A stretch of DNA of 64,000 nt from K189A clade bacterium (GCA_902528515.1 CABZTD010000002.1:58067-122066); one strand, 5' to 3'. Shown: positions 27,429 through 37,205, counted from the stretch's first letter. The notes: a model not told the origin generated them from the sequence alone. Numbers and translations are program-made.

Positions 27429-28440
27429 TAAGTCCAACCTCAGTTTGTGCAGTGTGTAACCCAAGCGCACTGTGGGCCTCATGAACTAAGTCAAAGTCGT
27501 TGGCATTGAGACGTTTCGAGTCGCTTAATATCTGTCTATATCGCCGCGCACCGGGCTTTCCGCTGAAACAATGAAGTAGGTGTTTCGTCAGGATATTGAG
27601 TTTGACCCCTTCATTTAGCTGGGTACTCATGTAGGCCACATAACGATCGAAGATAGCGGATTCATCTATTCGGAAATCTGTGTCGTAAAGGTTTTGCTCA
27701 AGCTCGCTCAAAAGTCGCGGTCGATGGTAGGCGGCTCGTCCAATCATGATTCCATCTGCCCAGGCCATGGGGGCGAGGGCGTTCGTTAGATGCGTTATGC
27801 CACCGTTAAGTATTAATTCCAGATCCGGGTGACGCAATTTGATCGCTTCGCCCTTTTCCGGAGTTAGGGGCGGAATGTCACGATTTTGAGCAGGCGAAAG
27901 TCCTTCCAGAACAGCAACTCGCGCGTGTAGATAGAGTCGCTGACAACCTGATTCAACCAATGTGTCTACTAAGCGAAATAGGAAGTCCAAATTGCTGTAT
28001 TCGTCTGGAGCATCTTTCAAAACGATACCAGTGCGAGTTTTTACCGTCACTGGTATCGAACATACGGCCTGCATAGCTTTAAGGCATGCGGCGACAAGCT
28101 GAGGTTCGCGCATCAGGCATGCACCAAAGGCGCCTTTTTGAACGCGATCCGACGGGCATCCGACGTTGATATTCACCTCATCATAGCCTACGGCTTCAGC
28201 CATGGCCGCACACTCGGCCATTGCCGCAGGGTCATTACCACCAAGCTGCAGCGCAACAGGGTGCTCGCAGTCATTGAAGTCAAGTAGGTCGGTTTGCTCG
28301 CCATGTAGCAAGGCACCAGTAGTGACCATTTCAGTAAAAAGGAGTGACGATGGTGAATATTGTCGCAGTAGAAAGCGGCAGTGCCTGTCAGTCCAAGCCA
28401 TCATGGGAGCAGTCGCCAGAATTTTTTGTTGCTTTGGCAC
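27418..28440 (-). CDS. dusA: tRNA-dihydrouridine synthase A
   Basis: A 340-residue FMN enzyme that reduces uridine 20/20a in tRNA. It starts with LATAPMMAWTDRHCRFLLRQ, has VALQLGGNDPAAMAECA, the signature EVNINVGCPSDRVQKGAFGACLM with catalytic cysteine, VTVKTRTGI, and LNGGI. This closely follows the DusA rather than the DusB or DusC pattern. The start is a GTG at 28440 with no strong ribosome site; the downstream ATG pair lies too far into the conserved core. The TerB-like gene overlaps its 3' end. Confidence 0.95.
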   Translation of the reverse strand: MPKQQKILATAPMMAWTDRHCRFLLRQYSPSSLLFTEMVTTGALLHGEQTDLLDFNDCEHPVALQLGGNDPAAMAECAAMAEAVGYDEVNINVGCPSDRVQKGAFGACLMREPQLVAACLKAMQAVCSIPVTVKTRTGIVLKDAPDEYSNLDFLFRLVDTLVESGCQRLYLHARVAVLEGLSPAQNRDIPPLTPEKGEAIKLRHPDLELILNGGITHLTNALAPMAWADGIMIGRAAYHRPRLLSELEQNLYDTDFRIDESAIFDRYVAYMSTQLNEGVKLNILTKHLLHCFSGKPGARRYRQILSDSKRLNANDFDLVHEAHSALGLHTAQTEVGLNAG

Positions 28441-28829
28441 GATGTTAAAAAACGCGGACTTGATCGAAAACCCAAGTTTAGCGCGTCGAGACTCCCAGGA
28501 CAGCTTCTATGTTGCGGGTAAACGCATCTCGATAAGGTAATCTTAAGGTTGTGGCGCAGGCTAGTGGCACAGCGCAACCTGCACGAGCACTTCTTGAAAC
28601 AGGTTTTGAAACATTTTGTTTCACTTTTATATAGCTTTCTCTCCACTATTCCTTCATTTTCGCTCGCCACATGTGTAATACTGCGAAGCCGCAAGGATCG
28701 GATGCATGGGTGAGACCTAGGTCTTTTTCTGGTTTTTAAAGCCCAGCCGCAAATTGAGCGGACCTAAAGACTCAAATGCGAAATATCAACAGTTAAAACA
28801 CCAAAAAGTAGAATAATCATGGGCGCCAG
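28441..28829. other. 389-base divergent regulatory region, dusA to lpxC
   Basis: No gene is supported here; a 97-codon minus-strand frame overlapping it has no protein character. The region contains a strong plus-strand promoter with an operator-like palindrome at 28594-28633 and about 190 bases of lpxC leader. Confidence 0.7.
28606..28633 (+). promoter_or_regulatory. Sigma70-type promoter with palindromic operator, lpxC
   Basis: TTGAAA (28606-28611), a 16-base spacer and TATATA (28628-28633). The spacer contains the perfect palindrome TGAAACA-TTT-TGTTTCA (28607-28623), and a further TTGAAACA copy lies 12 bases upstream at 28594. The GAAAC/GTTTC arms recall PsrA-type fatty-acid regulator boxes, though the gap of 5 is one longer than usual. 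Confidence 0.6.
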
Positions 28830-29822
28830 ATGAGAGATTCAGAGAATAGATTTGCACGATGCGGTGAATCGCTAAGCCACCGCTCGCTGAATCAGAGAAC
28901 AATTCGAGATCCGGTATATGGTATCGGCGTCGGTGTTCATTCTGGCGAAAAAGTCCGCATAACACTGCGTCCTGCTAAGCCCAACGCCGGCATCTGCTTC
29001 TTACGAACAGACGTTAGGGGAGCTAAGGCTATACCGGCCAGTGCTGAGCACGTCGCCGATACGACGCTGGCGACCAGTGTTGCGCACGACAGCGTTAATG
29101 TGGCGACTGTAGAGCATCTGATGTCTGCGCTCTGGGGGTTGGGTATTGATAATCTGATCGTAGAGTTGTCTGCTGAAGAAGTGCCTATCATGGATGGTAG
29201 TTCTGCACCCTTTATCGACATGATTGATAGCGTAGGTGTGGTAGAGCAAGACCAAGCCCGACAGTTCATCCGGATTACTCGAAAAGTCGAGGTGAATCAG
29301 GAAGACGCACTCGCTTCAGTATCTCCCTACGATGGTTTCAAAGCGGACTACACGTTTGTAGCCAACCATCCTGTATATGACCAGTACCCCAAGTATGTCG
29401 AGATGGATTTCGCCAACGACTCCTACATCGAACATGTCAGCGGGGCGCGCTCCTTCGGGTTAGAAAAGGAGCTTGCCTACGCGCAGTCGATTCAAAAGTG
29501 CCTTGGTTCTAGTCTGGATAATGCCGTTGGATTGTCCGAGGAAGGTGTGCTCAACAGAGAAGGTCTTCGCTATAGCGACGAGTTTGTGAAGCACAAACTT
29601 CTTGATGCAATCGGTGATCTGTATCTACTGGGCAAGCCGATTTTAGGTGCTTTTAGCGGATACAAATCGGGTCATGCACTCAATAACAAACTCGCTCGCG
29701 CTATTTTGCGGTGCGACGATGCCTGGGAAATCGTCACGCTGAAGGCGGACATTCAAAGTGGTGCCGGTATGCCGATTCTTCATGGGCAAATATACAGCGA
29801 GGTAAATTTGTCTCGAGGTTAG
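28830..29822 (+). CDS. lpxC: UDP-3-O-acyl-N-acetylglucosamine deacetylase
   Basis: The zinc deacetylase that commits lipid A synthesis. All metal and catalytic residues are present: Glu95-His96 in VEHLMSAL, His255 and Asp259 in KHKLLDAIGDL, and His282 in SGHALNNKLA, each 17 positions later than in E. coli. This implies an N-terminal extension of about 17 residues if ATG 28830 is the start; the residue nearest the E. coli start is encoded by CTG. VPIMDGSSAPF and GVGVHSGEKV are also typical. The extension and weak ribosome site leave the exact start open. Confidence 0.95.
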   Translation: MRDSENRFARCGESLSHRSLNQRTIRDPVYGIGVGVHSGEKVRITLRPAKPNAGICFLRTDVRGAKAIPASAEHVADTTLATSVAHDSVNVATVEHLMSALWGLGIDNLIVELSAEEVPIMDGSSAPFIDMIDSVGVVEQDQARQFIRITRKVEVNQEDALASVSPYDGFKADYTFVANHPVYDQYPKYVEMDFANDSYIEHVSGARSFGLEKELAYAQSIQKCLGSSLDNAVGLSEEGVLNREGLRYSDEFVKHKLLDAIGDLYLLGKPILGAFSGYKSGHALNNKLARAILRCDDAWEIVTLKADIQSGAGMPILHGQIYSEVNLSRG

Positions 29823-30307
29823 TATCGCCGGAAAGGAAAGCCACTCCTGCACCCGATCACTCGTTTTACAGAGTCTTTCGGGCATCGTCTTTTGCCCTGT
29901 CAGCCGGTAGCGTACGGTCGGTGCGCTGTGTCAAAGTAGTCTTTAAGGCACGCCGCCCGCGGCGCGCTGGAGTAAAGATTCACAAACAGCGAATGGCCAT
30001 TAACTTGTTTAGCTGAAGTTGCTTTGGAGCATGCGAAACGTAAATGGATGTCGAAGCGCCGTATATTTAATATTCACAAAAATTTCGCATAAATATCACA
30101 CCAGATCGTTGGCTTTGGCTGGGTCCGCCTCTATACTTCTCCCGCCCTCGCAGACAGTACGGCCATCGATTTTAGATGGGTTCTTCAAGGCAGATTGAAG
30201 AGGGGTACTCGATGCCCTAGAGGGGGTTGGGATACGTCGATGCCAGCTTTCAAGAAACATTCCGAGTGTTTCTATTCGGCACTGGTAACGGGCAATGATG
30301 GGATCAT
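29823..30307. other. 485-base intergenic region before nqrA
   Basis: No convincing gene. A 101-codon frame overlapping the lpxC end and running to 30016 has no ribosome site or recognisable product. The part after 30040 is AT-rich and leads into the nqr promoter at 30109; the leader to nqrA is then about 165 bases, long enough to hold regulation I cannot define. Confidence 0.6.
30109..30137 (+). promoter_or_regulatory. Sigma70-type promoter of the nqr operon
   Basis: TTGGCT (30109-30114), 17-base spacer, TATACT (30132-30137). It is the best promoter match in the 485 bases before nqrA. Confidence 0.65.
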
Positions 30308-31651
30308 ATGTTAAAAATTAAAAAGGGATTGGATCTACCCATCACGGGCAAACCCAGCAGCGAAATAGACGGCTCAAAGACGATTCGCAGCGTAGCCATT
30401 CTTGGAGAAGATTACCCCGGCATGAAGCCAACGATGGCCGTTGTTCCTGGCGACCGCGTTAAGAAAGGCCAGGTTCTTTTCTCCGACAAAAAAATCGAGG
30501 GTGTTGTTTTTACCTCTCCGATATCGGGTATTGTTACGGAGATCAATCGCGGAGCAAAGCGCGCATTTATTAGCCTAGTTGTCGAGACAACCGGAGACGA
30601 GGCCGTAACGTTTAGCAGCTACGATGCGTCCGAACTGAGCAGGCTGGAGCGTTCTTCAGTCGTCGAGCAGCTTTTATCCAGCGGCGCGTGGACAGCGCTG
30701 CGCACGCGGCCCTTTTCGCGGATTCCGTCGCCCCAGTCCGCTCCGCATTCAATTTTTGTTACGGCAATCGATACAAACCCACTGGCGGCAGACCCAAAAC
30801 CTATTATAGTCAGTAAGGAGGCCGAGTTTTCGGCGGGTCTAAGTGTATTAGCGCGACTTACCGATGGTTCGGTGCATCTGTGTCAAGACGGTTCTAGCCC
30901 CCTTGAGGCATCAAACCATGACCGCATCACCAGTCATGCGTTTGAAGGGCCTCATCCTGCTGGGCTACCAGGTACTCATATTCACTTCATTGATCCAGTG
31001 AGCCCGAATAAGACGGTTTGGTTCATTGGCTACCAGGATGTCATTGCGATCGGGCACCTGTTTTTGCGTGGTGAGATACTCAGCGAGCGTATCATTGCAC
31101 TGGGTGGTCCTGGGGTCAGTGTGCCCAGACTGTTTAAGACATGCGTGGGCGCGAACTTAGAAGAACTCACCGCAGGTGAGCTGGAGGCAGGTGAGCAGCG
31201 CGTTATCTCAGGTTCGGTGCTTTCGGGTCATACCGCTCAAGGACAACGTGCGTTTTTGGGGCGGTACCACAACCAGGTATCAGTGATCGCTGAAGCGCGC
31301 GAGCGCAAGTTACTGGGGTGGTTGGCACCAGGTAGCGCGGTGCACTCAGTGTTTCCCGCCTTTTTGTCCAAATGGATCGGAGAAAAATCCGTTTCCTTCA
31401 CCACGACAACCAATGGAAGCGAGCGAGGCATGGTTCCCATAGGCACTTATGACGACGTTATTCCCATGGATATCCTTGCAACACCACTGATGAAGAGCAT
31501 CTTAGTGGGCGACGTAGAGAAAGCGATTGAGCTGGGATGTTTAGAACTGGATGAAGAAGACATCGCGCTCTGCACCTACACCTGCCCAGGCAAATATGAA
31601 TTTGGCCCCGTGTTGCGCGAAATGCTTACACAAATAGAAAAAGAGGGTTAG
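30308..31651 (+). CDS. nqrA: Na+-translocating NADH:quinone reductase subunit A
   Basis: A 447-residue soluble subunit of the Na+-pumping NADH:ubiquinone oxidoreductase, which binds ubiquinone at the cytoplasmic face. It begins MLKIKKGLDLPITGKP, has AILGEDYPGMKPTM and VKKGQVLFSDKKI, and ends with the family-typical CTYTCPGKYEFGPVLREML. It is the first gene of a six-gene operon in the canonical order A-F. Length fits NqrA (about 445). Confidence 0.97.
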   Translation: MLKIKKGLDLPITGKPSSEIDGSKTIRSVAILGEDYPGMKPTMAVVPGDRVKKGQVLFSDKKIEGVVFTSPISGIVTEINRGAKRAFISLVVETTGDEAVTFSSYDASELSRLERSSVVEQLLSSGAWTALRTRPFSRIPSPQSAPHSIFVTAIDTNPLAADPKPIIVSKEAEFSAGLSVLARLTDGSVHLCQDGSSPLEASNHDRITSHAFEGPHPAGLPGTHIHFIDPVSPNKTVWFIGYQDVIAIGHLFLRGEILSERIIALGGPGVSVPRLFKTCVGANLEELTAGELEAGEQRVISGSVLSGHTAQGQRAFLGRYHNQVSVIAEARERKLLGWLAPGSAVHSVFPAFLSKWIGEKSVSFTTTTNGSERGMVPIGTYDDVIPMDILATPLMKSILVGDVEKAIELGCLELDEEDIALCTYTCPGKYEFGPVLREMLTQIEKEG

Positions 31652-31655
31652 TTGG

Positions 31656-32840
31656 ATGGGCTTAAGATCTCTCCTTGACGATATCGCGCCATCCTTTGAG
31701 AGAGGCGGCAAGTTTGAATCGCTGTATCCTCTTTACGAAGCCTTTGACACGATGCTTTACACGCCGTCGAGTACAACCTCTGGTGCTTCTCATGTAAGAG
31801 ACGGGCTCAACTTGAAGCGCGTCATGATTACGGTCTGGCTTTGTGCCTTTTTGCCGGTTTTCGTCGGTAGTTACTTTATCGGTCTGAATGCGAATGAGGC
31901 GATGCAGGCTCTAGGCATGACTAGTGTTGGTAATTGGCGCGGATTTTTCTTAAACGGCTTGGTGAGTTATGACCCCAATAGCGTTTGGGATTGTCTGGTT
32001 CACGGCTTGGCCTATTTTATTCCGCTGTACATCACGGTATTCGTCGCCGGCATCCTGTTTGAACTGTGGTTTGCTTCCAAGCGTGGACACGAAATTAACG
32101 AGGGGTACTTTGTGACCTCGATACTCTTCACTCTATCACTACCGCCCTCTATTCCGCTGTGGATGGCTGCAGTCGGGGTGGTATTCGGTGTCGTCATCGC
32201 CAAGGAAGTATTTGGTGGTACTGGCAAAAACTTTCTAAATCCGGCGCTAACCGGTCGTGCGTTTTTATACTTTGCCTATCCAGCACAAATGTCGGGAGAT
32301 GCGGTGTGGGTTGCTGTTGACGGCTGGACCCAAGCGACCCCTCTGGGCAACGCTGCGCTTGGCCTAGATTATGGCGTTGACTGGATGTCGGCCTTTATAG
32401 GCTCCATGCCCGGCTCGGTTGGTGAGACCTCGACCTTGACTATATTAATTGCTGGAGTCTTGCTGTGTTTATCACGCATAGCGTCCTGGCGAGTAATGGC
32501 CGGAGTATTACTTGGCATGGTGCTGACATCGTCACTCTTTAACCTTCTGCCATCGAGCAATCCAATGTTCGCGATGCCGTTTTACTGGCACTTGGTGTTG
32601 GGCGGATTTGCCTTCGGGGCGGTGTTTATGGCGACGGACCCTGTATCTGCAGCCATGACCAACAATGGTCGCTGGTTTTACGGCATTCTGATTGGTTTTA
32701 TGTGTGTGCTGATACGTGTGGTGAATCCTGCATTTCCTGAGGGCATGATGCTGGCGATTTTGTTCGGCAACTTGTTCGCCCCCTTGATAGATCACTTTGT
32801 TATGCAATCAAACATCAAGCGGAGACTTGCCCGTGGCTAA
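31656..32840 (+). CDS. nqrB: Na+-translocating NADH:quinone reductase subunit B
   Basis: A 394-residue membrane subunit with about ten helices that carries covalent FMN and riboflavin and forms part of the Na+ path. Family features include SHVRDGLNLKRVMI, EINEGYFVTSILF, KEVFGGTGKNFLNPALTGRA and MATDPVSAAMTNNGRW. The FMN attachment motif, S/T-G-A-T in characterised NqrB, here reads T-Q-A-T (Thr225-Thr228, in DGWTQATPLG), with the final threonine kept. It starts 4 bases after nqrA. Confidence 0.96.
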   Translation: MGLRSLLDDIAPSFERGGKFESLYPLYEAFDTMLYTPSSTTSGASHVRDGLNLKRVMITVWLCAFLPVFVGSYFIGLNANEAMQALGMTSVGNWRGFFLNGLVSYDPNSVWDCLVHGLAYFIPLYITVFVAGILFELWFASKRGHEINEGYFVTSILFTLSLPPSIPLWMAAVGVVFGVVIAKEVFGGTGKNFLNPALTGRAFLYFAYPAQMSGDAVWVAVDGWTQATPLGNAALGLDYGVDWMSAFIGSMPGSVGETSTLTILIAGVLLCLSRIASWRVMAGVLLGMVLTSSLFNLLPSSNPMFAMPFYWHLVLGGFAFGAVFMATDPVSAAMTNNGRWFYGILIGFMCVLIRVVNPAFPEGMMLAILFGNLFAPLIDHFVMQSNIKRRLARG

Positions 32841-33642
32841 GGTAGATAAGGACAGTTTGGCGAATACGTTTTTGATCGCCGTTTTTTTGTGCTTGGTGTG
32901 CTCCGTTGTCGTATCGTCGCTATCGGTTTCACTCAAGCCGATGCAGCAGCTTAATAAAGAGCTTGATCAGAAGAAGAATATCCTAAGGGCCGCGGGCATG
33001 CTGCCTGCGGATCAAAACATTTCTGCGGACGGTCGCTCCATCGAAGAACTCTTTGCTGAGTTTACAGTCCGAGCAGTAGACCTGCGTACCGGAGAATACG
33101 TGGACGACGTAGACGTCACAAACTATGACCCGATCCGCGCGGCTAGTGATGCAGCGATCTCAATTGCTCTGACGCCGCAAGAGGATATTGCAACACTGCG
33201 TAGGCGAGAAAATGTGTCCTTGGTTTACCTAAAGGCAACGCCCTCTGGAATCGATAAGGTCGTCCTGCCAGTTCGTGGTTACGGATTATGGGGCACTCTT
33301 TACGGCTATTTGGCCCTAGACGGTGATTTAAATACCATCGCTGGCCTCGGTTTCTATCAACATAAAGAAACCCCTGGATTGGGCGGGGAAGTCGACAATA
33401 GCAAGTGGAAGGCGTCCTGGCAGGGGGTGCGCCTATTCAACGACATCGGTCAACCACAAGTGCGCCTGGTAAAGCAGCGTTCAGCAGCGAGTAATCCCGT
33501 CGCGGACTTCGAGGTCGACGCACTCTCTGGTGCCACATTTACCACCAAGGGTGTGGAGAATATGGTCAATTACTGGACGGGTGATGGAGGTTTTGGTGCC
33601 TACCTCAAGCGTCTTAGATCGAACGCGCTTGCGCAGAGGTAG
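32833..33642 (+). CDS. nqrC: Na+-translocating NADH:quinone reductase subunit C
   Basis: A 269-residue subunit with one N-terminal membrane helix ([20 protein letters not shown]) and a periplasmic FMN domain. The covalent flavin motif is intact: [13 protein letters not shown], with the attachment threonine at about 235. The start is the GTG at 32833, which overlaps the nqrB stop by 8 bases behind GCGGAGA; the frame is open further upstream but inside nqrB. It relays electrons from NqrF toward NqrB. Confidence 0.96.
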   Translation: MAKVDKDSLANTFLIAVFLCLVCSVVVSSLSVSLKPMQQLNKELDQKKNILRAAGMLPADQNISADGRSIEELFAEFTVRAVDLRTGEYVDDVDVTNYDPIRAASDAAISIALTPQEDIATLRRRENVSLVYLKATPSGIDKVVLPVRGYGLWGTLYGYLALDGDLNTIAGLGFYQHKETPGLGGEVDNSKWKASWQGVRLFNDIGQPQVRLVKQRSAASNPVADFEVDALSGATFTTKGVENMVNYWTGDGGFGAYLKRLRSNALAQR

Positions 33643-33650
33643 GGGGCAGC

Positions 33651-34313
33651 ATGGCATCGCAGAAAGAAGTATTAATCGACCCGATTTTTAACAACAACCC
33701 CATTGCACTCCAGGTGTTGGGGATATGCTCGGCCCTTGCAGTCACTATCAATATGGCCACAACCCTGGTCATGTGCCTGGCTGTGATCTTCGTTTGCACG
33801 ATGTCTAATTTGGCTGTCTCCCTGGTGCGAAATCGCGTGCCAACTAATATTCGCATTATCGTACAGATGACAATCATTTCTTCTTTGGTGATTGTGGTAG
33901 ACCAGGTTCTGCAAGCGGTGGCCTACGACATATCTAAGAGCCTGTCGGTCTTTGTCGGTCTGATTATTACCAACTGCATCGTAATGGGTCGCGCTGAAGC
34001 CTTTGCCATGCAAAACGGACCTTGGCTCTCCGCACTTGACGGTTTTGGAAACGCGTTAGGATATAGCGTTATTCTCATTGGCGTCGCCCTTGTGAGAGAA
34101 CCCTTGGGCTCCGGCACCTTGTTGGGTTACGAGATTATTCCTACAGTTGCTAACGGAGGCTGGTACGTGCCTAACGGTTTGCTGCTGCTTGCACCTAGCG
34201 CATTCTTTATTATCGGATTGTTCATCTGGGCGATCAGAGCATGGAAGACGGAGCAAGTAGAAGAGCCCGAGTATGAAATCGCGCCCAATGGCCAGTACAA
34301 GGAGGCCATCTGA
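33651..34313 (+). CDS. nqrD: Na+-translocating NADH:quinone reductase subunit D
   Basis: A 220-residue polytopic subunit (about six helices) paired with NqrE. It has [39 protein letters not shown], and [18 protein letters not shown], whose cysteine contributes to the intramembrane iron site shared with NqrE. Its TGA overlaps the nqrE ATG (TGATG). GGGGG-type ribosome site lies before the ATG. Confidence 0.97.
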   Translation: MASQKEVLIDPIFNNNPIALQVLGICSALAVTINMATTLVMCLAVIFVCTMSNLAVSLVRNRVPTNIRIIVQMTIISSLVIVVDQVLQAVAYDISKSLSVFVGLIITNCIVMGRAEAFAMQNGPWLSALDGFGNALGYSVILIGVALVREPLGSGTLLGYEIIPTVANGGWYVPNGLLLLAPSAFFIIGLFIWAIRAWKTEQVEEPEYEIAPNGQYKEAI

Positions 34314-34921
34314 TGGAACATTATCTGGGCATATTTGTTCGTGCGGTATTCATTGAAAATATGGCACTGACCTTCTTCCTCGGTATGTGCACATTTATCG
34401 CTATATCTAAGAAAATCTCCACCGCGTTTGGCTTGGGCGTGGCGGTGATAGTAGTGTTAGCGATAACCGTTCCGGTTAATAACTTAATTTTTAATCTCTT
34501 TCTGCGGGAGGGCGCGCTAACCTGGGCAGGGCTTCCCAATGTTGACCTCAGCTTCCTTGGCCTACTGTCCTACATTGGCGTGATAGCGGCTATGGTGCAA
34601 ATACTCGAGATGGTACTCGACCGTTATGTCCCGGTTCTGTACAACGCCCTTGGCGTATTTTTGCCACTGATTACAGTGAATTGCGCTATTTTGGGAGCTT
34701 CTTTAATGATGATCGATCAGGATCAGACCTTCGCTGAAAGCGTTGTATTTGGCCTTGGCGCCGGCGTAGGTTGGGCGCTGGCCATTACCGCATTAGCCGG
34801 GGTTCGAGAAAAACTAAAATACAGTGACGTTCCTGAGGGATTACGAGGCTTGGGTATCACTTTTGTCTCCGTCGGACTGATCAGCATGTGCTTTATGTCC
34901 TTTGGCGGTATTGATATTTGA
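34313..34921 (+). CDS. nqrE: Na+-translocating NADH:quinone reductase subunit E
   Basis: A 202-residue polytopic subunit homologous to NqrD in inverted topology. It begins [20 protein letters not shown], has [21 protein letters not shown] with the iron-ligand cysteine, and [16 protein letters not shown] with the second. It is translationally coupled to nqrD by a 1-base overlap and ends 17 bases before nqrF. Confidence 0.97.
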   Translation: MEHYLGIFVRAVFIENMALTFFLGMCTFIAISKKISTAFGLGVAVIVVLAITVPVNNLIFNLFLREGALTWAGLPNVDLSFLGLLSYIGVIAAMVQILEMVLDRYVPVLYNALGVFLPLITVNCAILGASLMMIDQDQTFAESVVFGLGAGVGWALAITALAGVREKLKYSDVPEGLRGLGITFVSVGLISMCFMSFGGIDI

Positions 34922-34938
34922 ATTAGCTGGGAGTCAAC

Positions 34939-36171
34939 ATGTTCGATTCGACAGTCTTGCTTGGCGTTGTCATGTTTACCATCACCGTATTGGCGTTGGT
35001 TGGCGTGATCCTATTTGCCCGATCAAAGCTAGTAAGTGCAGGCAACGTGACCATTTTAATTAATGATGATCCGGATAAGTCAGTGGAAGTGCCGGCAGGC
35101 GGTAAACTGCTCGGTACCTTGGCCTCCAAGGGCATATTTTTGGCGAGTGCCTGCGGGGGTGGCGGCACTTGTGCCCAATGCCGATGCAGAGTAGTTGACG
35201 GAGGAGGCAGCATTCTTGCGACGGAAGAGGGGCATTTTAACCGCGGCGAGATCGGTGACAATTGGCGGCTATCTTGCCAAGTCGCAGTGAAGCAGGATAT
35301 GAAGATCGAGGTGCCAGACGACGCCCTAGGCGTGCAGCGCTGGGAGTGCGAGGTAATCGAAAACCCCAATGTGGCCTCAATGATCAAGGAGCTGAACCTC
35401 AAGCTACCCGAGGGCGCGGATGTCGCTTTTCGCGCAGGAGGCTACGTACAGCTGGAAATTCCACCTTACAAGATGGATTGGTCCTCCATTGATGTTCAGG
35501 AGGAATATCGAGAGGACTGGGACAAATTTAACTTTTGGGATCTGAAGTCGAATGTTGATGAGACCACGATTCGCGCTTACTCCATGGCGAACTATCCAGA
35601 AGAGAGGGGCATATTAAAGTTTAACATCCGTGTCTCACCGCCCCCACCTCGCATGGACCACTTACCGCCAGGTGCCATGACGTCATATGTCGCCAATCTA
35701 AAGCCGGGAGATAAAATTACGGTATTCGGTCCCTATGGAGACTTTTTCGTCAAAGACACCCCAGCTGAGAAAATCTGGATCGGTGGTGGTGCAGGCATGG
35801 CCCCTTTGCGATCGCATATATTTGACGAGCTCCGTCGTAAAGGCTCAACGACGAAGATGAGCTACTGGTACGGGGCGCGTTCTCTGCGTGAAATGTTTTA
35901 CATCGACGAATTTGAAGAGCTCGCTGCGAACAACGAGAATTTTACGTTCAATGTTGCGTTATCCGATCCGCTGGAGGAGGACAACTGGGAAGGCTACACG
36001 GGTTTCATCCATAACGTCGTCCTGGAGAACTACCTGAAAGATCACCCTAATCCTGAGGACTGTGAGTATTACATGTGCGGGCCACCGCCTATGGCTCAAG
36101 CTGTGCAAAATATGCTTGAAGATCTCGGCGTAGAGCCAGAGAACATAGCCTTTGACGACTTTGGTGGTTGA
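34939..36171 (+). CDS. nqrF: Na+-translocating NADH:quinone reductase subunit F
   Basis: The 410-residue NADH-oxidising subunit. It has one N-terminal membrane helix, a 2Fe-2S ferredoxin domain with Cys72, Cys78, Cys81 and Cys113 ([11 protein letters not shown] and LSCQ, 2 positions later than in Vibrio), an FAD domain with RAYSMANYP, and an NADH domain with [13 protein letters not shown] and [17 protein letters not shown] precedes the start. It is the last gene of the operon, followed by a terminator; nqrM and apbE are not attached. Confidence 0.98.
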   Translation: MFDSTVLLGVVMFTITVLALVGVILFARSKLVSAGNVTILINDDPDKSVEVPAGGKLLGTLASKGIFLASACGGGGTCAQCRCRVVDGGGSILATEEGHFNRGEIGDNWRLSCQVAVKQDMKIEVPDDALGVQRWECEVIENPNVASMIKELNLKLPEGADVAFRAGGYVQLEIPPYKMDWSSIDVQEEYREDWDKFNFWDLKSNVDETTIRAYSMANYPEERGILKFNIRVSPPPPRMDHLPPGAMTSYVANLKPGDKITVFGPYGDFFVKDTPAEKIWIGGGAGMAPLRSHIFDELRRKGSTTKMSYWYGARSLREMFYIDEFEELAANNENFTFNVALSDPLEEDNWEGYTGFIHNVVLENYLKDHPNPEDCEYYMCGPPPMAQAVQNMLEDLGVEPENIAFDDFGG

Positions 36172-36195
36172 TGAGGCAAGGACATTACCCGAAGC

Positions 36196-36226
36196 AAAGC
36201 CGCGATTAATTACGCGGCTTTTTTTT
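36196..36226 (+). terminator. Intrinsic terminator of the nqr operon
   Basis: AAAGCCGCG (36196-36204) pairs with CGCGGCTTT (36213-36221) across an ATTAATTA loop and runs into a T tract, 25 bases after nqrF. Confidence 0.92.
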
Positions 36227-36276
36227 GCTCGTGTCAGGGGCGTTTGCTTCCTTTTCGTTGTTCACGCATTTAGTCG

Positions 36277-36304
36277 TTGCTGACGTTTAAATGCGTCTTA
36301 TAAT
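36277..36304 (+). promoter_or_regulatory. Sigma70-type promoter upstream of PhyH gene
   Basis: TTGCTG (36277-36282), 16-base spacer, consensus TATAAT (36299-36304), about 66 bases before the ATG at 36371. Confidence 0.6.
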
Positions 36305-36370
36305 CCGTCGCTTGCATGAAAGCAGGCTTACAATCAGATTAGATGTCTTAGCAAGATATGGAAAGCAACG

Positions 36371-37126
36371 ATGCTTAGCAGGGATCAAATTCAACAGTAC
36401 CACGAAGAAGGGTTCCTGTTGTTGCCGGAGTTAGTGCCAGACAACACCCTAGCTAAGCTCAATGAGCAGTTCCTGGATATTGTTAACGGATATCATCCTT
36501 GCAGTGGCGCCATGAAAATTATGCGCGACGTCATGGTGGTTAAGGGCGTTGTTGAGCCGCAAACACCTGTGCACGGGGTGAACAAGCTGTTTTGTTTGGA
36601 GGACGATCCAGTACTAAGTGGCTATGCCGCATTTCCCGGGCTCCTAAGTTGTGTGCAGAGCCTTATCGGCAACGAGATTTATAGTCTGACCAGTAACGTT
36701 TTCAACAAGCCGCCCCAAGTGGATGGTAAACACCCACTGCATCAGGACATACGTTATTTCACCATGCGGCCCGCCTCATCGATTGTAGCAAGCTGGACAG
36801 CCATGATGCCGACTCGGCGAGCGAACGGCTGTTTAGCCGTCCTTCCAGGATCCCACAGGGAGGGCGTGTTAACTCATGGTTCACCAGATTGGAACTATCT
36901 GAACCATGGCTTTTTCGGCATCGAGGATGTTGATCTGGCTCGGCGCCAGCATGTAGAAATGCAGCCCGGCGATACGCTGTTGTTTCATCCACTTCTGATT
37001 CATGGCTCCGGTAGAAACCGCACCGAAAATTTTCGGCGAGCGATTTCCGTGCACTATGCAGCGGCTCGATGCGAGTCTGCCAGGGGAGACTGGCGCACGA
37101 AGCCGCAAGTACGCCGAGTTTGCTGA
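36371..37126 (+). CDS. Phytanoyl-CoA dioxygenase family protein
   Basis: A 251-residue PhyH-type Fe(II)/2-oxoglutarate dioxygenase. The iron ligands are His and Asp in PLHQDIRYF and a distal His in PLLIHGSGRNRTENFRRAIS, where the arginine should bind 2-oxoglutarate. The N-terminus QIQQYHEEGFLLLPELV is typical. After HYAAARCES the annotated frame degenerates to an Arg-rich tail (ending RRVC), while the +1 frame reads on naturally (KYAEFAENRILTE...) to a TAG at 37163, suggesting a late frameshift. The enzyme core is complete. Its substrate is unknown. Confidence 0.85.
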   Translation: MLSRDQIQQYHEEGFLLLPELVPDNTLAKLNEQFLDIVNGYHPCSGAMKIMRDVMVVKGVVEPQTPVHGVNKLFCLEDDPVLSGYAAFPGLLSCVQSLIGNEIYSLTSNVFNKPPQVDGKHPLHQDIRYFTMRPASSIVASWTAMMPTRRANGCLAVLPGSHREGVLTHGSPDWNYLNHGFFGIEDVDLARRQHVEMQPGDTLLFHPLLIHGSGRNRTENFRRAISVHYAAARCESARGDWRTKPQVRRVC

Positions 37127-37205
37127 AAACCGCATACTCACTGAACCCTGCGTAAAATTCTAGCGAGCAACCGCCCGATAGTCTTGGCGCCGATGGATCG
37201 AAGTT

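Noticed and set aside
28401..28694. 97-codon minus-strand frame upstream of lpxC
   Set aside because: It overlaps the dusA start in another frame, covers the lpxC promoter and looks like low-complexity noise.
29711..30016. 101-codon frame after lpxC
   Set aside because: It begins inside lpxC, has no ribosome site and resembles no protein known to me.
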